DNA from: Lithospermum erythrorhizon
Lineage: Eukaryota > Streptophyta > Magnoliopsida > Boraginales > Boraginaceae
Assembly (NCBI GenBank): GCA_019722365.1
Contig: JADFUC010000789.1
Location: 744,001-808,000, forward strand
Length of the DNA stretch: 64,000 bases
Direction: 5' to 3'
The notes under the pieces were generated by a model, which was given only the letters and a program-made list of their open reading frames with translations, was not told where the DNA came from and searched no databases. This document shows, in pieces, positions 24,470-35,333 of the stretch; within the stretch, counting starts at the first letter, position 1; every line of letters begins with the position of its first letter. A program made the position numbers and the translations under genes.

Positions 24470-27070
24470 CCGAGTCTCACGTACAAAAGGATAAACTTTG
24501 TGATGCATGTGTCGGCTTCGGTAAAATGCATAAATCATCTTTAAATACATAAATCTTGTTTCGTCCAAACCATGTGCTCGATTTGTTACATATGGATTGT
24601 TTGGTGAGATGGATGTTGTGAGCTTGGGAGGATCTAAATATGTCTTTGTAATTGTGGATGATTGCCAAGGGTTTACTTGGGTAATTAGTGCTGCTAATAA
24701 GAGTGATGCGTTTAAAAGAGTTTGCTAAGTTGTGTAGAAAGCTCATGAATGAGAAAGGGCTCAAATCAAAGCCATAAGAGCGATCATGGGTGAGTTGAGG
24801 AATGAGGGGGTTCGAAGAGAGTTTTTGGGGAGTATGGGATCAGCGCGCTTTTCGGCACCAAGAACACCTCAACAAAATGGAGTTGTGGAGCGAAAGAATA
24901 GGACCATTCAAGAAATGGGCCGGACTATGTTGAATGAACACAACTTGCCAAAATACTTTTGGGGACATGCCGTGGACACCGCTTGCTATACTATCAGCCA
25001 AGATTATTCTTAGGCTATTCTTGACAAAGCATATGAACTTTTGGTATGGTAAGATCCCTCGTATTGATTACTTTAAAGTTTTTGGGTGTAAATGCTATAT
25101 TCTAAACACCAAAGAAAGATTGGGTAAATTTGATGCTAAATCTAATGAGGCAATCTTTCTCGGTTACTCGAAAACTAGTAAAACATATATCATCTATAAT
25201 AAGAAGGATCAATGCGTGCAAGAATCTATTCATGTTAACTTTGATGAATCTAATCCGTTTGTTGAGAAAGTTTAGTAGATGGGGGATGATTCAATAGGTG
25301 TCAATGTGGATGTGAATTCCACGAAGTGATGAGCACCGAAACCCGAGGTTCAAATGAGGAAGCATCGATTATGGGGAGAAAACAAATAATCATCGAGAAC
25401 CGCGAGGCGTCGGGTGAGATTATGTAGGCGAACACATGAAGATTTACCTAGGGAGGCGAGAGAATCGTTAGGAATCGTCCCCAGGACCTCTGGGTGATCT
25501 CTCAAAGGGGTAACTACTCGATCCTCTTTCAATGATGTTTGCACTTCATGAGTATACGTGTCTGAGAAGTAAGTACCTGCCCAATGTTAGAAAAACAAGC
25601 TCTAGAGGATCAGTTGGATTTTATCTATGCAAAAAGACGAACAATTTGAAAGATGCAAAGTTTTGCATTTTAGTTGAAAAACCTTGTGATAGAACAATTA
25701 TTGGAACAAAATGGGTTTTTAGAAATAAGCTTAATGAAAACCGGTGTGGTTTTTGGTAAACAAAAAGTCGTCTTGTTGTCGAGGATTTATAATCGAGTCG
25801 AAGGGGTAGACTTCGATGAAACTTTTGCTCCGGTCGCTGGAAGTTTGGAATCCATTAAGTATTATCTAGCTTTAAGCTAGTCATATAGATTTCAAACTAC
25901 ACGAATGGATGTTAAAAGTGCTTTTTAAATGGTCTTTTGGAAGAGGAGGTGTTTGTTAAACAACCGCGGGCTTGAAAGATACTTGTCGTCCTAATCACGT
26001 GTTTAAACTAGATAAAATCCCTTCACAGTTAAAACAAGCACCTGGGAAGCTTAGTACTGAGAGGTTAAGCACACATTTAGTTGCAAATGGTTTCAGAAGT
26101 GGCTTCGATTCCAGCTTTCACTTGGAAACCAGGGCAAACATCTTATAGTAGTTCAAATATATGTTGAGGATATTATTTTTGGTTCTACTAATGATTTGTT
26201 GTGTGAGGAATTTTCAAAAATGATGACAAGTGAGTTTGAGATGAGCATGATGGGAGAGTTGAACTTCTTTATCGGACTCCAAGTGAAGCAAATGGATGAT
26301 GGAATCTTCGTTTGTCAAAAGAAAATTCTCCCGAAAGAGCTGTGAAATTCGGATGGAAGATGCAAAAGTGATGGGACTCACATGTCTCATCCCGACTAAG
26401 CTTGACAAGGATGAGCAAGGTACAAGCGTTAATGAGACAACAAAATATCGAGTATGATTGGTAGCCTTCTTTATCTTACACATCTAGACACGATATTATG
26501 TTTGCGTGTGTTTGCATGCTCGTTTCAAAGCGTGTACCAAAGAGTCTCATCTTAAAAGCGGTTTAAAAGGATCATTCGGTATGTAGAAAGGAACAATTGA
26601 CTATGGCTTTGGTATCAATGAGCATGAACTTTGAGCTTGTAGGATATTAGGATCTTTGATTTTGTGGGTTGCACACTTGATAGAAAAAAAGTACTAGTGG
26701 GACTTGTCATTTCATTGGACATAGCACCTCGTGGTCGAAGCAAGAAACAAAATAGTGTGGCGTGTATCAACGGGCGGAGGCCGTATGTGGTATTGGAAAT
26801 TGGGCTCGAGTGCTTTGGATGAAACAAACACATTGGAGGACTTTGGGATCAAGTATAATCAAATGCGGTGTTATGTGGAACAACAGCAGTGCCATCAACA
26901 TTGCAAAAATCCGGTCGCGACATTCTAGGACCAAACACGTTGAGATCGTCGTCATTTTAAATCCTAGGGATCTGTGTGCAAAAGGAACTGATGATCTAAA
27001 GTTAGGTGAGGGACAAATGATCGACTTGCGGATATCTTCACCCGAACCAACTACCCGAGGATCGATTTAA
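24470..27070 (+). pseudogene. Sirevirus-like pol: integrase, RT, RNase H
   Basis: Domains in order: pre-integrase end (KLCDACVFGKMHKSSFK, about 24,496), integrase start (VVSLGGSKYVFVIVDD), integrase core with SAPRTPQQNGVVERKNRT (about 24,840-24,910) and KVFGCKCYILNTKERLGKFD (about 25,075). Then RT: IIGTKWVFRNKLNE (25,695), VEGVDFDETFAPVA (25,800), YVEDIIFGSTNDL (26,157) in place of the usual YVDD, and MMGELNFFIGLQVKQM (26,250). RNase H: GCTLDRKSTSGTCHF-like (26,660) and KHVEI (26,935). The frame breaks at 25,013, 25,275, 25,760-25,880, 26,460 and elsewhere, so no polyprotein can be made as read. Confidence 0.85.
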
Positions 27071-27234
27071 ACGCATTGAAGTATTTGAGGATGCTTGATC
27101 TTTCTAGTAAAGTAATCTTGTTTTCTCGTGTCTTTTATGCCTTTGAATTATATACATCTTGTGTGTTTAAATTGTGTAAAAAATTTTTGGGATGATAAAG
27201 CCAAATGATAAACTTGTCGGTGTGGTGAATAAAT

Positions 27235-29440
27235 GTTAGCCCGTGAGACCCATAGCTGCCGATCATAGCACCCCAGTGCATTTGAGCCAATCAGGAACAC
27301 TATTTCTCGGAGAATGGGTGCCGATGGGCGAGGCTCTTTCCTGATAAATAGCCCTGCTCGAGACTGCTCGATGAGGTCTCGATAAAAAATACCCGATGCA
27401 TTGGGCCCCATTGGGACCCCCCACTGCGAATGGAGTGCCGATGAGCGACCACCATCTGTCATCCCGGTGATTTCTTCTCATTTCAACATAAAATTCCAAC
27501 TTAGCGACCTAATTCACCCATGCGCGCGCTTTCAACCTTTTCATCAACATTCAATAAAAAATTTCTCCAAATTATCACTCAAATTCACAAATTTACTAAT
27601 CATAGAACTAACGCTTTCTAAATTCTTCCAAAAATCTCCATTAAAATGACACCGAGCCCTACTAAACCTACCAAAAAGAGTCCAAGAACCCAACTCCCAA
27701 ATCACACCGATAAGTGGTTGCTTTATCAAGGTGGGAGTTCTTCGAATCATAACAAAGTGACTGATCTCGATGTTTTGCCATCAAGGGGTGGAAAAAGTGG
27801 AAGGTGAAGCGGAAACTAACATTCTTGATGGGTACTTCTACGATGGAGGAGACTTGGAGGATAAATTCTGGGATCTTGTCGAATTCCAAAGTGGAGAAAT
27901 TTTAGGTAAGTCCTATGATATCTTTCGGATTGGGTGTATTTAACTTATGAAGCGTGTGGTTACAAACTCCCAATAGTAATAGTCTTAATATTAAGTTGGA
28001 ATTTATTAAGGAGGGACTTTTGAGTATAAGATAGAGGAACTTTAGGGGAAGATTTTTGGTTTGTCGTGAATGGGGTTTTCTAGTTATGCGTTTGATGTGT
28101 GGCCTTCGGCGGATGAGATTAGTCGACTAATGTGACCACGATGTTGAACAATGGTCGTGAATTTAGAAGAGCGGAATGCCCAAATGAAAGAGTGGTAGAT
28201 CACTTGCTTGTTTTGCACTTGTATACGGGAGGCAGATTTTATAACACTTGTTTGTGTGGGGAATCCACTTGGTACCGTCGGGTCTCGAGATGAGGGAATT
28301 CGAGTAGAAGTGGTCCAACTCATAACCTCTGAGCTCATGCTCCGACAATGAATCAATCTTCCGTGTATAAGCCTTCCGTGCGTCGACTCCATGGGGAAAT
28401 ACCAAGACTACCGCTCTTCACATGGGATGCTTATCGCGTATATTATGGAATCTTGGGGAGGCGATAGAGTGTTTCCCGAGGTGTGCCATTGATAGGGGCG
28501 TATTAAGATCACAAAATTGACACAGGCGTGCACTATTGCTTATCATGACAATCATCTTTGGTAAAATGGGAAGCAAAGCGGCTCATCGGGGGAGGATAGA
28601 AAAGCCGTTCTAAGCTATAGTGGGAATGAAGTAGTTTAGAGGAGGTGGAGATGATTTGGAGGATCCACGTGTTTTTGAGACGATGAGGATAATATTGATG
28701 GTAGGGACTTGATGATGATGATGATGAACTATGAGGCGCGAACAAAATGTTCCAGATCATGAGACTATGAGTTTCACGGGATGACAATGGGTGAAGATAA
28801 TCCAAGTGCAACTTATGAAAGGGCAAGAGACAACACTCAAGGAAAACAAGAAGATCAATGATTATGTCAAAGGATTGTAATTTCCTCTCCATGTTTTTGA
28901 GGATTCTAAATGAGAGGACCCCGAAGGCCATAAAAATACATGGAGCATTCGGACGGCGAGGCGGTTAGAGGCGACCGCGGGGATGCGGGTACTGGTTCAT
29001 CGGCTTCTACTTAGCGTCGAACTACACTTCTCCGGAGTATTGGTCGATGACTACATTCTTGATGATGAGGAGGAGGATGCGATGGGGCCTTTCTTTTAGT
29101 GGGGTATGACGGTCAGTAAATTAGTGGACTTTGATGGCTTTGACTTTTTATGTTTTTATGCTTTATTTTTAGTTGTGTCTTGTTGCCCCCTTTGTGATCC
29201 CAAATGGGGAGTGTAGTAGACTTATGCTTTGGATTGTTATGGTTTTCTTATGATAGCTTGTTGGATGTTTTATTAACTATTTCGTGCCATGCTATTATTT
29301 AGTGTTTTGTTGTTATATCATCCATGGTTGTTATTGTTCTTTTTCGTAAGAAAACTTTGGGAATCTTATGTTGAGGGGGAGCGTTGCTTATGATTTATAT
29401 TCTTTCTGGCAGCATAAGTCGATTTTGTTATCATAAAGGG
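27235..29440 (+). other. Extra region after pol in the Sirevirus-like element
   Basis: Between RNase H and the polypurine tract lie 2.4 kb. First comes a CpG-rich block (27,235-27,470) with motifs like those in the LTR (GTGCCGATGGG, TCGAGAC). Then an ATG at 27,644 opens a Lys/Pro/Ser-rich peptide (MTPSPTKPTKKSPRTQ...), soon frameshifted, followed by non-coding DNA rich in GATGATGATGATGA near 28,690-28,730. Sireviruses often carry an additional ORF here. This one is too broken to assign, and no membrane protein can be claimed. Confidence 0.5.
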
Positions 29441-29445
29441 GAGTT

Positions 29446-30800
29446 TGTTGAATAATGGTATTCGATTGAGCCTTTTTTTGAAGATAACAAATTGTTTAAG
29501 CGAACTAATCTAAGATTTTCAAGTGAGCGTTAATCATGTTTATTGCTTTAATAAGTTATTGTTTAAGGGATTGATCGGGATGTTCGGAGGCTCAAGGATG
29601 AGTCCCCAACAAGCGTCCCAAGCTATTCAAGGAGCTCGTGGTCTTTATTGTTATAGGCGTTTGTAAGGAAACTCTACACTTTAGTATATGTTGTTTTAAG
29701 TATGAGAGAAATGACTTTTGCGGTTTTAATCTTGAATAGTTTTAAAATTGATAGTCCGTAGTTTTTAATCCTAAGTATAGATTGATTCATTGTTAAGGCT
29801 CGTACAAATGACTGTGTGTCATTTTGTTTCGAGAATTGGCTTGAAACGATCCTTATTTTGGAAGTGAAACATCGGACCATCAATTGTCGAGGCAGTGCCG
29901 TTGAGTCCCAGATGGTCGAGACCCCATCCGAGATTAGAATGCCGACAGAGGTCCCAAATGATCGAGACCTGGCCTCATAAATTCTACCTTGAGAGGAGGC
30001 TTGCCTGCCACTTGGCCGTGAGGGGCTCAAGGCTGAGACCCAAAGTGCCGATGGGGGTTAATCTTGTTGCCATTCGACATATTTTTGTGCTTGTTATATA
30101 AGTCTCTTACATTTTAAAAGCGGCAATTTTTGACCTAATTCCCAAGCATTAAATTCCTTCAAATTCAAAAAGGCAAAAGTCGATAACTACCATTTAATCT
30201 TCATTATCTTTTGTAGAGAGTTTCACAGTTGATGATACCAAATTGTATTACTCAAATCACTTAATTGTGATTTAGAGTGAAATCCTTGTGTGGTGTCGCG
30301 CCAGGGTTTCTTATTCTTAGTTGGAGTAGTGAAGTGAAATCTAGAGGTATTCTTGGGTTCTACTGTCCCCAGGTAGTTTAGGTGTTGAAATCCTTAGCGG
30401 GTAGCTTGGGTCAACTTGGTTGGAGGTAGGTGTTTGATAATAATCTTGAAAGAGTTGTATGTGTAATGAAACAGATGCCCCAGTTGAATTATCGTTGTAA
30501 AAATAAAGGGATTTAAGAGCCGGCTTGATCGGCGTTAAAGGGAGGCAAGAAGCTCGTTAAAAATCATGTGTATTGTTTTTACATCTTTGCTCTTTACTTT
30601 CAAGTATTCTTGTTATTTTAGCTAATCATATTTTGGTTGTTTTAATTCTTGACTAATCATTCGAGTTTGGGTAGTCGGTCTATCGAATAATTTATATTCC
30701 TATTGTTTATTAATTTCGCATTATTAAATTAAAACTTCGAAAAAGATAATAACTTAACTTAAACCTTGTTACTTTATAAGGTTATATCCCCAGGCTAACA
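29446..30800 (+). repeat. 3' LTR of the Sirevirus-like element
   Basis: About 1.36 kb. It begins TGTTGAATAATGGTATTCG after the AAAGGGGAG tract and ends GGCTAACA before AGCAT. Its CpG-rich motif block is at about 29,880-30,070. Confidence 0.82.
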
Positions 30801-30805
30801 AGCAT

Positions 30806-31541
30806 CATTCAATTTTACACATATCAACGTATTTTCAATGCCTCCGTCGCTCCATGTGCATCTCTCTGTTTCTACATTTGTCACTTGGTGAGTATGTCTT
30901 AGCTAGAGAGATGGTAAAGGCTCCATCAAGAGGATTTGATTAAGCACAATATCATACTCTTCACCTATTTCCATTAGGAATTGCATCATCTTCTCCTCGT
31001 CACTATACATATTCGGCTTCAAACAATTCAGCTCATCCCAAAACCTCTTTAACTTATTGTAGAAAACAGGTATGTAATCTCCTCCTTGCCTCATCGCATA
31101 GATATGCCTCCTCAACTCATACATCCTATGGCCATTGCAACCTCCAAATTGTTCCTTGATTTCATCCCAAAGATCCTTCACATTATCTGCAAACATACAT
31201 CCTCGATCAATCTCTTTTGACACTGAATTCATGATCCATGAAATAAGTGTTGAATCCACCTTTCTCCACTGTTTATGTGTTAATTCATGAGATAATGGAG
31301 TTCCATTTATAAATCCTAATTTATCTTTTGCCTCTAAGACAATCATCATTAACCTACTCCAGGACATATAATTCAATTCAGTAAGCAAATCCGAAACTAA
31401 CACTAGACTTGAATGATCTGAAGCATGAAGATACAACGGATCATCTACTTTGTACTGTGAAGTCGAACTTTCGCTCTGAGCTCCATTTTGAATCGGATTG
31501 AATCCGCATTCAATGTTTGACTTTGATTATTTTCTGTCATT
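30806..31541 (-). pseudogene. Copia gag (outer element), N-terminal part
   Basis: Minus-strand gag of the outer Copia. A good open stretch (31,436-30,903, about 177 residues) has the gag core: LTELNYMSWSRLMMIVLEAK, KLGFINGT, W.K.DSTLISWIMNSVS, A..VKDLWDEIKEQF, ELRRHIYAMRQG and YYNKLKRFWDEL-type sequence. The likely ATG is at 31,541 (MTENNQSQT), but a one-base shift near 31,500 separates it from the core. The gene is cut at 30,805 by the Sirevirus-like insertion and resumes at 22,583. Few indels occur here, in contrast to neighbouring repeats. Confidence 0.75.
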
Positions 31542-31560
31542 CTCTTGTTGTGTGTTAATG

Positions 31561-31577
31561 CCTAAGCTCTAATACCA
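31561..31577 (-). other. Primer binding site of the outer Copia (tRNA-Met type)
   Basis: On the minus strand TGGTATTAGAGCTTAGG, close to the plant Copia consensus TGGTATCAGAGC complementary to initiator tRNA-Met. It lies directly between the LTR and the gag gene, fixing the element's orientation. Confidence 0.75.
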
Positions 31578-31750
31578 TTTTAGAAAGTGAAATCGAATCC
31601 GCCATTAAAGCTTCAGAAAAGCTTGAATGAAGAAGAACTATTACTCAGCTTTGCATTTTAGAGAGAGAATACAGTTAGAAGAGAGAGAATGATTTAATTG
31701 ACTATGAAAGTTAGTTACAAATGAGTCAGCTGCCACCTCTTATATAGTAG
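31578..31750 (-). repeat. Right (5') LTR of the outer Copia, probably truncated
   Basis: Near-identical to 6,468-6,640, including GAATGATTTAATTGA and GAGTCAGCTGCCA, up to the TATATA stretch. On the minus strand it would be R-U5 with a TATATAAGAGG TATA box at its start; the U3 upstream (right side) is not recognisable, so the right end of the element is probably deleted. A short match (TAGTAGCTA.TGA) to 12,105-12,120 supports the model of a single outer element spanning 6,468-31,750. Confidence 0.65.
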
Positions 31751-33487
31751 CTAATGATTTATTTTTATGTTGAATGTACAACATTATAATTAAGTTATAC
31801 AATAGGCATAAAAAGTAGTAGTAAATAGGTAAGAGATAATTACACAAATTGACTCTGGATCTTAACAAAATCCGACTTAATCATCAAAGTTTACATCGAT
31901 GAAAATTAATAATCGGAGTTACATAATAAATATTGCATGTATGGTACTTAATCGTTAATAAAAAATTATACTAAAGTAAATCATGTGTGATTTATATAAG
32001 TTTACGTCTTTAAGGATAAGATGTGCACCATTTACGTAATAATGTTCTAGAAGTGCATGTGCTCGGACAGCTCCAATATGTAGGAATAATCCTAATCTCC
32101 TTACGGATATTTGGTGGGACACGTATCTCTTAGCTTCAAAAAGCTTAAAAGGAAATAATTTTTTTGTTAGTATATGATAATGTATATCCGTATTAGCAAG
32201 GCTGTGCATAAGCTGTCTCATGGATTGTTTTTTCTTTTTAATATCATGATCTGTCTTTATATTAGACGACATTATTCCTATTGCGTTTTTCAGAAAAAAC
32301 CGAAATCTATTTTCAAAGATCCTCTCCGAATATAGATACTAATAATATATCATACACACACACTGATATCTTCGATCTAATATTCATTTCGGGCGTAATT
32401 TCGGTAGTAGCATTGAAGTGGTTAAAGTGACTATAGCCACTGACGAGTTGAGGCACATCCAGCGATTGACTCCTCCTTAGAATCTCGTGACCGCGGGCCT
32501 CGAAGGAGGCGTGGTGTAACCAGTTTCGCTTAACTTTTTAGATCTAATATTCATTTGATCACCTAACAATCTTTACGACAATTGAATTATGATTCTAGAT
32601 TTATTTTATTATGATACATCATCATTTACTACTATTAATGATTATAATTTCGATAATGCATTTATCCTATAATATATAATTTACTTACAAATTAATTATA
32701 ATATAAAATAATCAATGCTTCTAGTCTAATTATTTACATACTCAAGCATCGATATGAGGAGAATTCTTTGAGTTCGATTCCACAGAGAGGGATACAAAAC
32801 ATTCACCCCTCTAAAAAAATTATATAATATAAAGTAGACTATTAATGTAATATCATACGTCATTGACCATTGATTTATCAAAGAGGATCAATAATGATCA
32901 ATGATAATAACTACGACGAACTGTATGAAACATATCCAATTTTATTATTGGTATGTATACCACAACTTATAGTATGTTTAATATCTTTGGTTAGACAACT
33001 CGACATAAGGATAAAAGTAAATAATTTAAATATTAAGTTTTTTGGAAAAAAAAATTGTAATATTTTTAAAATGATGGTTGAATGTGTATTAGTCCATATG
33101 ATATATGGGTCACTAATGATGGTGAACATATACCATAGTTAAGAAGTTTTGATTTTTGAAGGATTATGGTATGGGATACATACCACTAATTATGGTATAT
33201 GTCTATATGAGTCGATGATTAGTAGAGGATACAATTCATAGTACATGCACACGCCATTAAACATCAATCTTTCTATATATTTTCTTTCCTTATAAAAACA
33301 GATCTTGGATACATGTGCTTGGAGATTTTATATAATCTATGAAATTAGATTCTGCTACTCTGTTATTCCGTCATAAATACCAAATTTAAATTTCTTTCTA
33401 TTTTCCAAAGATTTTATATATCATGATGAAATATCGTAATATGGTATGAAATCTTGGCTCACATGAAAAAAAACACCACCCCATTTT
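31751..33487. other. Intergenic DNA upstream of the SPEAR gene
   Basis: AT-rich, without a supported gene. A short GC-rich patch at about 32,430-32,530 looks like repeat debris. The last few hundred bases would hold the SPEAR promoter. A TATA-like TATTTATATAG lies at about 33,495-33,505, only 30-50 bp before the candidate ATGs, so either the leader is very short or another TATA is used. Confidence 0.4.
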
Positions 33488-33544
33488 GTGCTGCCTATTT
33501 ATATAGTTGATGACTTTTTTGTGATTGAATGGATGAAATCAAGA

Positions 33545-35068
33545 ATGGCTGGAGAGGAAGATACACATAAATGCAGTAGCACTAGTAGCTGTGCCCGAGG
33601 CGGCCGCGGATGGGAAGGTGGTGATGGTGGTAGTGGTAGTAAAAGACCTTGTAAAAAGTTGAAACAAAAGAAAATTCCTCAGAGAGGTTTAGGAGTTGCT
33701 CAATTAGAAAAGCTTAGGCTAGCAGAACAACAGAAAAGGGAAGCAGCTTTACAAGCAGAATCTTCAGTTGGTATTTTTTCACCTAATAATAAAGTTTTCG
33801 TTACTCTTGATTCTTCATCAAATATAGCTGATCAATGTCAAAACCCAATTTTGTCCCTGGATAATTTGAGGCAGAGATCACTGCAAACATGTTCTTCTTC
33901 TATGGTTAGCTTTATGGTTTTTTACTATCTTTGTTTCTTCCTTTTCCCTCCTGTGGCAGTATATCTACTATAGTAAAATGATGACTTTAAATTTGAGACA
34001 TAATATGATATGTAAATTGCAGGTGAATGCTTCTCCAGGAATATCTCCATTGGCATCTGTAATGAACTTTCAGATGGAGCCCCCTTCAAACCAAAGTTAC
34101 TATGGTAACAACTACACTCCATTTTGGCCCGAGCATGAGAAGGTATATCGTTCTTTAGAAGACTTTAGGCATTCTTGCTCTTTTTTAATTTTTTCCTGAA
34201 GAACAAAAGTTGGAGCCCCTTTTGTGATATTTAATTACTACTGGAACTGTTCACTTACCTAAAATCAGATGATTAAGCCTTTTTTTTATTTCCTCAATGT
34301 AAGTGTGTCGTCGTTGATGATGCTGTTGTTTTGATGCAGACTCTACTCTTCCAGAGACAATACCTCTTCCCCTTGGAGATTCCACCAGCCTCTCCTTCCC
34401 GTAACAGGTTGCCTTCTACCTTCGTGTCTCAGTTAACAAGATCGGGCGAATCAGCTTTGTATGGCCATAGATCAATTGCTGAGGATCTTCATGGAGCCAA
34501 TACTATCATGAGGTTCAGTTGCCCTCTGATCAACGTCTTATAAAGTTTTCATAGTAGAAGTAGATTTTGTTCATTACTTATCTGCAACTTTTGCAGAGGA
34601 TCTTCAAGCTCAGGAAGGATAACCCCAGGAAAGGACAACCTGGATTATGATTATGGTTTCCTCACATTGGCTCCTCCGACCACTACAGCAAACCAGGAAT
34701 TACCTAGAACCATTGAGGTCTGCAAAAGAAGCATTATTAGCATATTGAGCAATTTATTTTCCTTAGTAACGTTCATAATTCCTATCTTGAAACGATCCTC
34801 TTGTTTGTTTTGCACGCAAACGAGAATTGGTACCATGATCTTCTGAAGCTATTAGATGTTCTAATAATTTATTTGTGTTTTGATGAATATATAGGAATGC
34901 CTGGAAGACCCGGTTCGAAGACAACAAACAAGAGAGTCGTCGAGTGGATCGTATGGACAACAGTTCTATTGCTTCTTGCCAACGCCTAATCTAGAAAATG
35001 GCCAGAAAATAACTAGTGAAAGCAACTGTAGTAGTAGTGAAATTGTTGATCTCAGTTTGAAGCTGTAG
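33545..35068 (+). CDS. TIE: SPEAR/TIE-type EAR repressor (SPOROCYTELESS-like)
   Basis: A nuclear adaptor repressor with no DNA-binding domain of its own. In Arabidopsis SPEAR/TIE proteins bind TCP factors and recruit TOPLESS through an EAR motif. Exons read from splice signals: 33,545-33,904, 34,023-34,142, 34,340-34,512, 34,597-34,717 and 34,895-35,068; all introns are GT..AG and phases agree, giving 315 residues. The diagnostic block KKLKQKKIPQRGLGVAQLEK is at residues 37-56, followed by a short helix (LRLAEQQKREAALQ). The C-terminus FYCFLPTP...SSEIVDLSLKL ends in an LxLxL EAR motif (DLSLKL, 310-315). In-frame ATGs also exist at 33,488 and 33,533; I chose 33,545 (MAGEED). Convergent with NCL, 266 bp apart. 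Which SPEAR member it is remains uncertain. Confidence 0.9.
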
Positions 35069-35333
35069 AGGGACGAAAACATTTTGTTTGGCCAATGTGC
35101 CCTCATTATCAATTGTGTTGAATTCTTCTACTACTAATTGTTCTAGTTAAATTGTGAACATGCAGATGCAATATGATTAACGATAATAGATCAAAGCTAC
35201 AATTATTTCCAACCAATAGGATACAATCCACATATATCACAATGGCATGGCATTCTTCTTCAATTAAGGACAAGCAACAATAAAAAAAATGAAAAATCTC
35301 AATGTGGCCTCTTTGGTTACTGCTTGAACAAAT

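Larger units (their letters stand above)
22589..30800 (+). mobile_element. Sirevirus-like Copia retrotransposon with intact ends
   Basis: A complete-ended plus-strand LTR element of 8.2 kb. The LTRs (22,589 to about 23,918, and 29,446-30,800) both start TGTTGAATAATGGTATT and end in a CTAACA-like terminus. A 5-bp target duplication AGCAT flanks it (22,584-22,588 and 30,801-30,805). A tRNA-Met type primer site (TTGGTATCGAGGC, about 23,929-23,941) follows the 5' LTR, and a polypurine tract (ATAAAGGGGAG) precedes the 3' LTR. The interior encodes gag, integrase, RT and RNase H in Copia order, then an extra 2.4-kb region. LTRs over 1.3 kb plus an extra region after pol fit the Sirevirus (SIRE/Maximus) lineage. 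It lies inside the gag of the outer Copia. Confidence 0.85.
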
